Positions 26,472-33,409 of a stretch of 64,000 nt of DNA are shown here, one piece after another (positions within the stretch are counted from its first letter, which is position 1; every line of letters begins with the position of its first letter). The notes below the pieces were generated by a model. That model was not told the origin of the DNA and ran no database searches. It saw only the letters and a program-made list of their open reading frames with translations. Source of the DNA: Pseudobdellovibrionaceae bacterium (GTDB lineage Bacteria; Bdellovibrionota; Bdellovibrionia; Bdellovibrionales; Bdellovibrionaceae). Location of the stretch: contig JAKFYD010000041.1 of the NCBI GenBank assembly GCA_021731025.1, forward strand, positions 18,838 through 82,837. The letters are read 5' to 3'. Both the position numbers and the translations under genes were made by a program.

Positions 26472-26597
26472 AATTTTATTCCCTGAACTGTTGATTCTTT
26501 GAAATAGCCGACCCGCATATTTTGCTGTGCCCTGCAATCCGCTGGAGAGTGATTGTTCCAGGATTCATTTGTGCTATCTTAAAAAAAAGGAGGTCCC

Positions 26598-27362
26598 TTG
26601 TCAGTTCAAAAATTAGAAATGTGGGAGCACTTTTTTAAACCCGAAGTTCGCAGTGCCGGCCGTCGTTATTTTAACGAAGGTAAAGTTTCATCGAGCCAGC
26701 CCTCTGACACAGAGATCCTATCCTACATTAAGGCATCAACGTCTTTTAAAGTTTCCCTGAAGTCCCCTTCCGTTGAAAGCGAAATTATCAATGTTGATTG
26801 CACCTGCCCCGCTTCGCGCAAAGGACAATTTTGTAAACACATTTGGGCGGCCTTCATGAAAGTGGAGCAAGATCATCCAGATTTTTTGGAATCCAAATCT
26901 GAAATTCAGAAGCACACCCAAGACAGCGAAAGCGCAAATTCGTCTTTCCAAAAGAAACGCGCAGAGAATACTTATCGCCCTCAGCCTCGTCCCTTATCTC
27001 AAGCACAAATTGATTCTCAAGCCGCTTACAAAGTGAAACAAGCAGCCTACCGCAAAGAACAGTATCAAAGAAAAAAAGAATTTTTAAAAAGTAAAAAGCA
27101 AGCCAATAAAAAATCTACAAAGACCGAAAAGCCCGAGCTTCCCTCTGCAGTTACAAACGCATTGAATTTTTTCTCGGAGAATGGCTTTCCTATGGAAACA
27201 CCTTTTACTGTCGAGGATATCCGGTTAGCTAAGAAAAAGTTGTCCCAGGTTTTCCATCCCGACATTGGCGGAAGCCATCATGAAATTTTAGAGTTAAATA
27301 AAAACTTCGAAGTTCTTATTCGTTTTGTGCAGTCTGAAAATGGTTCGATGGCTCATAGCTGA
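26598..27362 (+). CDS. SWIM zinc-finger and J-domain fusion protein
   Basis: The start is a TTG four bases after AGGAGG; the next ATG (26622) is too far from it. Residues ~60-90 form a SWIM zinc finger with Cys68-x-Cys70, Cys79-x-His81 (CTCPASRKGQFCKH). A charged Gln/Lys-rich linker follows. The C-terminus (~195-250) is a J-domain with the HPD tripeptide at 220-222 (FHPDIGGSHHEILELNKNF). SWIM fingers bind nucleic acid or protein; J-domains stimulate DnaK ATPase. The combination suggests a DnaK co-chaperone directed to nucleic acid complexes, which is inference. Confidence 0.82.
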   Translation: MSVQKLEMWEHFFKPEVRSAGRRYFNEGKVSSSQPSDTEILSYIKASTSFKVSLKSPSVESEIINVDCTCPASRKGQFCKHIWAAFMKVEQDHPDFLESKSEIQKHTQDSESANSSFQKKRAENTYRPQPRPLSQAQIDSQAAYKVKQAAYRKEQYQRKKEFLKSKKQANKKSTKTEKPELPSAVTNALNFFSENGFPMETPFTVEDIRLAKKKLSQVFHPDIGGSHHEILELNKNFEVLIRFVQSENGSMAHS

Positions 27363-27488
27363 AGTTGGATCCTCTAAAAAATTTCATAAATTCGATTAAA
27401 GCGGACTTAGCCCTTTTCTAAGAGATAATTCCCCTTTTCACTGCCACTAAAATGCTATAAGTAGATCTCTACAAAAAAGGATTTAGAA

Positions 27489-28103
27489 ATGAAACTGTTT
27501 ATCTTACTGACTGCTTTTATCTCGAACTTTGCCCACTCGAGCGACCTTAAACTCAGTTCGACCATTTTTCTTGGGCAGTCTGTTCCCTTCTTAAAATTCG
27601 AGGGACCCGGTCCATTCGATAACTATTTGGCTATGAATCTCCCCTTCAATCCTGTTGCAAACGTATTTCAGCAGCTTCAATCACAAATCCAAAGACCTTT
27701 GATCAATCGAGGTGAAGCTCATATAACTGTGATTACACCCGTTGAATATTGGAATGTTTTACGCCCTCGTGGTATCTCAATTAAAGAAATAAATCAGATT
27801 GCAGACAAATTTAATATTCAGCGTTCGCGCTTTAATATTATTTGTTTAGGACAAGGAAAAGCTGTTCTCAATAATAAGACTGAGAATACTTTTTATATTG
27901 TTGTGAACTCAGAAGATTTACTTAATCTGCGCAAGTCTATTCAAGCTCTATTTGTCCGCAGAGGTGGCTCTGTAGACCAGTTTAATCCTGGCAAGTATTT
28001 TCCGCATATCACTGTGGGATTCACTAAAGTTGATCTTCACGAAATCAATGGAGTCATCAAAGACGTCAGATCTTGTGTAAGTAAAATCAGCTTAATGAGA
28101 TAA
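27489..28103 (+). CDS. Exported 2H phosphoesterase-like protein
   Basis: The product has 204 residues with a signal peptide (MKLFILLTAFISNFAHSS). Two HxTx motifs, His78-Ile-Thr-Val and His173-Ile-Thr-Val, are ~95 residues apart as in the 2H phosphoesterase superfamily (ligT, cyclic phosphodiesterases, RNA-repair enzymes), which opens 2',3'-cyclic or related phosphodiester bonds. AAGGATTTAG precedes the ATG. Most members are cytoplasmic, so export is unusual. It is convergent with a beta-barrel gene. A role in degrading prey RNA products is speculation. Confidence 0.78.
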   Translation: MKLFILLTAFISNFAHSSDLKLSSTIFLGQSVPFLKFEGPGPFDNYLAMNLPFNPVANVFQQLQSQIQRPLINRGEAHITVITPVEYWNVLRPRGISIKEINQIADKFNIQRSRFNIICLGQGKAVLNNKTENTFYIVVNSEDLLNLRKSIQALFVRRGGSVDQFNPGKYFPHITVGFTKVDLHEINGVIKDVRSCVSKISLMR

Positions 28104-28136
28104 TTTCTAATTTCATATTCTTGATACAATAAATAT

Positions 28137-28736
28137 CTAATATTTAGAAAAAATATTTATTCCAACCGCTGTGTAAGAATGAATATTTTGAGCCAATTCC
28201 CCAGAAGAATTATTTGATGTCGACTCATAAAACACGGACACTCCCATAGCGTCGACCAAAACGAAATCAATACCTACAGAAACTGGAAGAATTACATTTT
28301 TCGTGCTCTTCAGATCACAGTCAACATTTGGGCTATTAGTTTTACATTTTGAACTGACGTTAAAGCCCGCGATAGGCCCACCCCAGATTAGAATATTCTG
28401 ATTGAATGAATACTCCAGCTGAAGCGGGATATCCAAATAACTAAAATCGAAAGATCCTGAACTAATATAAAATAGAGGCGCAAAAAGGGAAGAATCGATG
28501 ACTTTATAATCGAGGTTCCGCTGAGTGTATTTCAGGCCGGTGCTGATACTAAAGCGATTAGCTGTATGGAGCGGAACCAAAAACCCTATTTGAAATGATT
28601 CTTTTTGAACCCTGTCAGTTCCTGGGCCTACGTTCGCAGATTGGCTCCTGATTCCGGCAATAAACTTAAATTCGAGAGCGTGGGCACTATTTTCGAACAG
28701 CAATAATAATAAAATAATAATTTTTTTCAAGCACAC
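28137..28736 (-). CDS. Outer-membrane beta-barrel protein
   Basis: A signal peptide (IIILLLLLFENSAHA) is followed by ~180 residues of alternating hydrophobic/polar strands with aromatic ends (e.g. FSISTGLKYTQRNLDY, FDFSYLDIPLQLEYSF) and a final strand ending in an aromatic residue plus Lys (GINIFSKY), typical of small 8-10 strand barrels (PorT / outer-membrane beta-barrel domain type). The annotated start is GTG. Two Cys near residues 134 and 143 may pair. No specific role can be read. Confidence 0.75.
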   Translation of the reverse strand: MCLKKIIILLLLLFENSAHALEFKFIAGIRSQSANVGPGTDRVQKESFQIGFLVPLHTANRFSISTGLKYTQRNLDYKVIDSSLFAPLFYISSGSFDFSYLDIPLQLEYSFNQNILIWGGPIAGFNVSSKCKTNSPNVDCDLKSTKNVILPVSVGIDFVLVDAMGVSVFYESTSNNSSGELAQNIHSYTAVGINIFSKY

Positions 28737-28769
28737 CCCATCTCTTATTTAAGTTCCTATTTTGCACAA

Positions 28770-29117
28770 TCAACTCTCAGTGAAGCCGGGTCTACAGATA
28801 CTGTTCAATAAAGTCCCCCCAGTTATTCCAGAGAATTCTGCCTCGCAGGTTTCTCTGTTCACTTTTACTGTATTAAATTGTCCAAAATCTTTACACTTCA
28901 AGATAACCTCGGAATAGATTTTTTCATAAAAGTCACCTGCACGATGAGATAGGGAACTGTTTAACTTTTTTCCAAGCCAGAATGACGCTACCATCTTCAT
29001 CAAATCGAATAATTTTAAACGCGACAAGCACATCATAAATTTCAAAATTTATTGATCTAACAACATAAGTATTTCCTCTTTTAAGATCTCTCACACGCTC
29101 AGAATAAATTACACCCT
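28770..29117 (-). pseudogene. Frameshifted, 5'-truncated gene fragment
   Basis: Two overlapping frames read as one protein. The upstream piece runs from about 29117 (VIYSERVRDLKRGNTYVV) to QFPISSCR and a stop near 28933. The downstream piece continues in the next frame from about 28955 (SHRAGDFYEKIYSEVILKC) to 28770. A single indel near 28950 restores continuity. The 5' end runs into antisense of the rhomboid fragment, so the start is missing. Family not recognised; four Cys in the C-terminal part suggest an extracytoplasmic protein. Confidence 0.5.
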
Positions 29118-29120
29118 TAC

Positions 29121-29528
29121 AGTGGCGTTGTGATGGCCTTATTCGCTTACTATGGATTGCAATTTCCCAAAGCAAAAATGATTTGGCTCTTACCTAACTT
29201 TCACTTCACTCAACAAGGTACGTTCCATACGGGCCTACTCGGCTGGAGTTGGTTTCAGTTTCGCACTTTATGGGTAGCTTTGTTTTACCTTGCAGGCGAC
29301 ATTGCTTATTATTTTATTGAAGAAATGAATGGCAGTAGTTCTGTTTCATTCTCTGGGCACATTGCAGGTTTTGCCGCTGGAGCTTTATTCTGGTATTTAA
29401 CTGCGCCGAAGAATTTCGCGAAAGAACCACGAGATTTTTTAGAGGAGAAGCTAGATACTCTTTTGCCTCTGCAGTCGGCGACCCAAGTCGAACAAAATAC
29501 CAAACCTGTTCCTAAACAACTCAAATAA
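29121..29528 (+). pseudogene. Rhomboid protease, 5'-truncated C-terminal fragment
   Basis: The fragment begins at the catalytic serine motif remnant (SGVVMALFAYYG) and contains LQFPKAKMIWLLPNF, further membrane helices, and the catalytic His in SGHIAGFAAGALFWYL. All N-terminal helices before the GxSG motif are gone, and the sequence upstream of ~29118 belongs to the opposite-strand gene fragment. The ATG at 29133 and the open frame to 29528 would give a ~130-residue protein that cannot be an active protease. The junction at ~29118 is a deletion or insertion breakpoint. Confidence 0.7.
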
Positions 29529-29608
29529 CAAATCTGTTACCGCCAACTAAATTAACTAGTCAAAATTATTAGTCCTGTGTTAGGTCTAGGCCCTCAAAGG
29601 AGATCTTT

Positions 29609-30322
29609 ATGTTTAAACACCTGGTGTTCATTTCCATTTTAATATTTGCAAAACTATCGGGTGCGGCCGGCATTAAGCCCGATCCAATACTTAACCAGGT
29701 TATCTTAGAAAATAATATTCCTGGAATACGACAATCCATATATCTGAAACACGATTTTAATCGAAAGGATGCCCAAGGTTTCTATCCACTGCATGTCGCT
29801 ATGAATCCCAAAGTTAAAGAAGCAACTTTGAGTTTTGTCTTAGCAGCAGGCGCTCATCCCGATGTGAAGAACAATCTTGGCCAAACTCCGCTGCATGTGG
29901 CTGTTGCAAAAGGCTTTGTTAAAAAAGTAAAAATCTTACTCGACGCCGGTGCCGACGCTAATATTCAAAATTCATCGGGAGATTCGGCTTTGCATTTAGC
30001 AGTTAATGGACGTGGCGCCAGTATTAATCCAAAGACAGCTTTGGAAATGACAAATTTAATTTTGCAAACAAAAAGACCAGACATAAACTTAAGAGGGCAT
30101 ACTGCTCTTACCCCTTTAATATCGGCAACGACGCGAATTAATCCTTCTGCTGAAGTCGTTCACGCACTTCTTCAGGCCGGAGCTGATAGCTCTCTGATTT
30201 CCCTTCGTTATACAGCGTTAGAATTCGCAGAAGCTATGCTCAGGTACTTCAAAAAAATTAACGATGAAGAAAAAACCAACGAAACAGAGAAAATAGTTTC
30301 TCTGCTAAAATCAAATTCTTAA
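29609..30322 (+). CDS. Exported ankyrin-repeat protein
   Basis: A signal peptide (LVFISILIFAKLSGAAG) is followed by about five ankyrin repeats (residues ~35-215), with GQTPLHVAVAKG and DSALHLAVNGRG as the clearest. Ankyrins mediate protein contacts. AAAGGAG precedes the ATG. It is a paralogue of the protein at 42986-43714: same order of repeats and same C-terminal region (TALEFAEAMLRYFKK against TALDFAQGMLDYFKK). Possibly periplasmic or delivered; role unknown. Confidence 0.85.
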   Translation: MFKHLVFISILIFAKLSGAAGIKPDPILNQVILENNIPGIRQSIYLKHDFNRKDAQGFYPLHVAMNPKVKEATLSFVLAAGAHPDVKNNLGQTPLHVAVAKGFVKKVKILLDAGADANIQNSSGDSALHLAVNGRGASINPKTALEMTNLILQTKRPDINLRGHTALTPLISATTRINPSAEVVHALLQAGADSSLISLRYTALEFAEAMLRYFKKINDEEKTNETEKIVSLLKSNS

Positions 30323-30359
30323 TAAGATTTATCCCCTACTTCGACCGCAGAAGTCGCAC

Positions 30360-31427
30360 TTATTGCAAAGTATAAGTGTAAACTCTTCGGTTCTTCCGTG
30401 GATCTGAATTATCACTCGATGAAAAGCGAATGGACTCAATGGTTCCATCGGGCAATGACCAGTGACTGAATCGGCCACGTCCCATCGTACGGATATTCTC
30501 GTGCAAGGAATGCGAAGGACCGATTTCTACACCGTTTTCGAAAAGTTTTAAAGTGGAGTTCGTCATTGAGGTCGAGTTGTCTGGTTTAATACCTGTCGTT
30601 ACAAAAATCGACCAAGCAAATCCTGTATCTGTAGCTATAGTGCTGCTATCGAGGGGAATTCCGAAATAATATTTCTTAATTGTTGGCAGTACCGCAGTTG
30701 TTCTAGCTACTCGACAAACGAGATTCACATCGTAAGCCGTACCATCGATTGTTGCTATTAAACGTCCCACCGAAGTTAATTGCGCCGCTGTTGGCGGCTG
30801 TAGGGACAATGAAAAGGCTTCAGCTGTGTAACTGACGATTTCACTTGAATCTCGCTTAACTTCAAAAGGAAGAACCTTTTTTGAATTCCAAGCAGCTGCG
30901 ACGTTATCGCGACTTCCTAAATACATTTTGGCTTTATTGATAGTGAAACTGTCGTTCGATTTAATGACCACATCAATTCCACCCAAATCAGCTTCAGATC
31001 GGCACCATACATCAGCGACAGGCAAATCATCGTTCGCTCTCGCACTCACCTTCTCGTAAATTGCATCCAACAAGCCAAAGTAGTCCGGGTTATAAGAAGC
31101 AAAATCCAAAATGGGAGTATTTACAGGAATCTGGTGATTAACTGTTGCACAATTGTCTTTAGCTAAATTTAAAAACTTAGCATCAACGGTAATTGCGCCA
31201 ACGACATAAACTGGCGAGGCCGAACAACTAGGTTTACCAATGGCCCGAACGTAATCTCCCGTTGCAGGCTTTGCAGGGAGCATGCCTCCTATAAACTCCG
31301 AAAGCAGAGTGCTTTCCCCAGTTTCATCGCTAAAGCGAACACCTGATCCAGGCGAACAATTTTGGAAGATAGTCATGATTAAAATAGCTACTGATAAAAA
31401 TGATAGATATTGTAATACTTTTTTCAT
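30360..31427 (-). CDS. Large lipoprotein with FQNCS lipobox
   Basis: The ATG at 31427 gives the signal VAILIMTIFQNC and lipid-anchored Cys24; the longer start at 31460 lengthens the n-region without need. The mature ~330 residues are beta-rich, with Cys pairs and no enzyme motif I recognise; the region around TIESIRFSSSDNSDPRKNRR could be a lectin or laminin-type fold end. The same F-Q-N-C lipobox appears in the FN3 lipoprotein at 42366-42818. Probably outer-membrane or surface located. Confidence 0.65.
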   Translation of the reverse strand: MKKVLQYLSFLSVAILIMTIFQNCSPGSGVRFSDETGESTLLSEFIGGMLPAKPATGDYVRAIGKPSCSASPVYVVGAITVDAKFLNLAKDNCATVNHQIPVNTPILDFASYNPDYFGLLDAIYEKVSARANDDLPVADVWCRSEADLGGIDVVIKSNDSFTINKAKMYLGSRDNVAAAWNSKKVLPFEVKRDSSEIVSYTAEAFSLSLQPPTAAQLTSVGRLIATIDGTAYDVNLVCRVARTTAVLPTIKKYYFGIPLDSSTIATDTGFAWSIFVTTGIKPDNSTSMTNSTLKLFENGVEIGPSHSLHENIRTMGRGRFSHWSLPDGTIESIRFSSSDNSDPRKNRRVYTYTLQ

Positions 31428-31543
31428 TCTTTCATTATCACTCACAATTTTCAGAGGCAAAAGTCGAGAGTTGTTGAGCGATATGAAAACGCGGTGCTCG
31501 TTTTAAAAAAATAAAATTTTCAAAACTAAAGTCTGAGATGAAT

Positions 31544-31583
31544 TAAAAAAAACGGATCCCGCTCGAAAGCGAGATCCGTTTTT
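31544..31583 (-). terminator. Intrinsic terminator after the stress protein gene
   Basis: Stem ACGGATC-C-CGCT / AGCG-A-GATCCGT around CGAA (31552-31579), with A8 on the left and T5 on the right, so it works for the minus-strand gene ending at 31612 and could act in both directions. Confidence 0.85.
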
Positions 31584-31611
31584 GATTGAGCAAAGGAACA
31601 GAACTTAAAAA

Positions 31612-32202
31612 TTACGGACGGAAATCTGGGCGATGAGTTTTATCGCTTGGTTTTTGAGAACCAACAGAAGCTTCACCTGTAGAAGCGATATCTTCAGCTC
31701 CAGCTTCTTCAAGAATATCTTTAGCTCTTTTTACCAGTTCACGGCTAGCGCAATGAACAGAAAGCAGAGTTCCGCCATCTTTCACGGCACCTTCGTAACG
31801 TTTTGCTTCATACTCAGGGATTCCGAAACCAATGATAGCTCCACTTAGTCCACCAAAAGCTCCGCCGACTCCAGCTCCTGTCAATGCAGCCATGATTGGT
31901 CCAGCTGCTACCAAGGGACCAACACCTGGAATTGCAAGTGCGCCAATACCAACGGCCCAACCTAAAGCTCCACCGACAACAGCGCCAGTGCCTGCACCAG
32001 TTGCTGCACCTTCAGGGGCCTTTGTGTTTTTCTCGTGAGCAAACTCACGAGTGCTTGTGGTATCAGACATCAATACCGAAATATCTGAAGTGTTAAAGCC
32101 ACCAAGTTTTAACATGTCGACAGCTCGGTCAACACTTGAACGTGTGTGGAAAATTCCGAATGTAGCAATTTTTGCATCTTTTGAATCATTTGATTCGAAC
32201 AT
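31612..32202 (-). CDS. Stress-associated glycine-zipper protein (YflT/GS17M-like N-terminus)
   Basis: Residues ~10-60 match the heat-induced stress protein domain (TFGIFHTRSSVDRAVDML, then DISVLMSD). Residues ~65-140 are a glycine-zipper-like hydrophobic region (GAATGAGTGAVVGGALGWAVG and further AGVGGAFGGLSGAIIGFGIP), and the C-terminus (SVHCASRELVKRAKDILEEAGA) repeats the alpha-beta pattern seen in similar low-specificity stress proteins. Upstream lies the BON-domain gene on the same strand 54 bases away, a common pairing in osmotic or envelope stress responses. Confidence 0.8.
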   Translation of the reverse strand: MFESNDSKDAKIATFGIFHTRSSVDRAVDMLKLGGFNTSDISVLMSDTTSTREFAHEKNTKAPEGAATGAGTGAVVGGALGWAVGIGALAIPGVGPLVAAGPIMAALTGAGVGGAFGGLSGAIIGFGIPEYEAKRYEGAVKDGGTLLSVHCASRELVKRAKDILEEAGAEDIASTGEASVGSQKPSDKTHRPDFRP

Positions 32203-32256
32203 TTGATACTCCTTCTCTAATTGTTTAGGACTTTAAAACTTTAAATTTAATTTTTA

Positions 32257-32604
32257 TTAACGAGTCTCAACTTCAAGCTCGTTAACGACTTTCATGCCTT
32301 TTGGCGCTGCTGTTTTTGCTTTAGACACAATAACGTCAGCTTCCTGAGCGGTCTTAACTGGCCCTCTCAATGTCACAGCGTTGTTTGCGACAATGATTTT
32401 TACATTATGAGCTGCAGTCGAAAGATCTTTTTCTTTCACGATGGATTGACGGATCGTACGTGTAAGTTCGACATCGCCTTTTTCATTGCTTTGATCTTCA
32501 GCAGTCAACTTATTATTCGCACGAGGTGTATCTGCTGCCATTGTTTGGCTCAAAGGCAATACCGCCGCGAATGAAATTAATACGAAAAAATTGGTGGGTT
32601 TCAT
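32257..32604 (-). CDS. Exported BON-domain protein (OsmY-like)
   Basis: A signal peptide (FFVLISFAAVLPLSQTMAA) precedes one BON domain (~residues 42-112): DVELTRTIRQSIVKEKDLS, then VKIIVANNAVTLRGPVKT. BON domains bind phospholipid membranes and are typical of osmotic-shock proteins such as OsmY, here with one copy instead of two. AGAGGAG precedes the ATG. Likely coordinated with the stress protein gene downstream. Confidence 0.88.
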   Translation of the reverse strand: MKPTNFFVLISFAAVLPLSQTMAADTPRANNKLTAEDQSNEKGDVELTRTIRQSIVKEKDLSTAAHNVKIIVANNAVTLRGPVKTAQEADVIVSKAKTAAPKGMKVVNELEVETR

Positions 32605-32636
32605 TTATCTCTCCTCTTGTTTAGAATTTTCAACTT

Positions 32637-32975
32637 TTAAAAATCAAGTCGAACATTCTGAACTCGAGTATGCATTGTGCATGCCACTGAAAAAAATAAA
32701 TCGAAATAAAGTGATGTTTTCCTTCTGAGATAAAGTGCCAACAAGTTTTTAACTCGCTGGCTTCGAAAAGGAAAGCGTAGAAAATTTCCCCAAAAAGTAA
32801 CGCCGTTCTTTGTCTTTGGGGAAAATTTCTCTAGCGGGTGCAATGAAGAGCAAGCGAGGACTCGATCGCCTGAGCGTTTGTCCTCGATTTGAATTCTCGC
32901 GACCTCTTGATCTACATAAACGTCCACTCGGAACGTAGCTGTCGAAGAAGAACCTTGCAAAGTTGTTGTACCCAA
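32637..32975 (-). CDS. Possible FlaG-like short protein, uncertain
   Basis: A TTG start four bases after GGAGG opens a 112-residue frame. Residues ~12-40 (TATFRVDVYVDQEVARIQIE, then DKRSGDRV) faintly resemble the conserved FlaG segment (RVDEETG...VKIVDKESGE). The second half is basic and Phe/Arg-rich and does not resemble FlaG, which suggests a frameshift or a non-coding end. It lies 32 bases upstream of the BON gene. I treat the call as weak. Confidence 0.35.
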   Translation of the reverse strand: MGTTTLQGSSSTATFRVDVYVDQEVARIQIEDKRSGDRVLACSSLHPLEKFSPKTKNGVTFWGNFLRFPFRSQRVKNLLALYLRRKTSLYFDLFFSVACTMHTRVQNVRLDF

Positions 32976-33409
32976 GTTTCCTCCGTTAAAACTTTTACAT
33001 TAAACAGAACATCCATTTAATTGGTGGAATCTACCTTTGAAGAATTATCAAAACAAGAATGCCTCCCTCGGCGGAGAACCTTTTCCAATTGAATGGTTTT
33101 CTTAACAAAATTAATCTCAACGAAATTTGTTTAGTTCCACACGACAGGATCAGGGATTTACCTCGAAAATAAAATTTTTTAAAAAAACGTCGTGAATTCA
33201 CCATTGATAAATGTGGAACCCGCTGGAAGTATCGTTTTGAGCGAGAAAAATTCACTTTACACAAATCCACCCTTCGTGAATGAAACAGGCGATTTTCATA
33301 TCCAAGCCGCAAAGATGACGCCCCCTTGCTTTTGACAAGCTTAGCAGCCACAGCTTTTTGACATTCAGATTTAATGATGATGAACTATTTAGGTAGGAAA
33401 TCTTAAAAA
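32976..33409. other. 434-bp stretch without a confident gene
   Basis: A plus-strand frame from ~33057 reads as protein-like text (e.g. FLKKRREFTIDKCGTRWKYR) but is broken by two in-frame stops, so it may be a decayed gene. A 106-codon minus-strand frame over the same bases is not supported by composition or a ribosome site. Confidence 0.4.

Noticed and set aside
28100..28160. AT-rich inverted repeat (AATAAATAT / ATATTTATT)
   Set aside because: Composition is almost pure A/T and the right arm lies in the end of the beta-barrel gene; no T-tract follows, so a terminator is not supported.
33031..33351. Minus-strand open frame of 106 codons
   Set aside because: Arg/Phe-rich composition with no start context; the plus strand over the same bases shows protein-like text with two stops, so this looks like a shadow.
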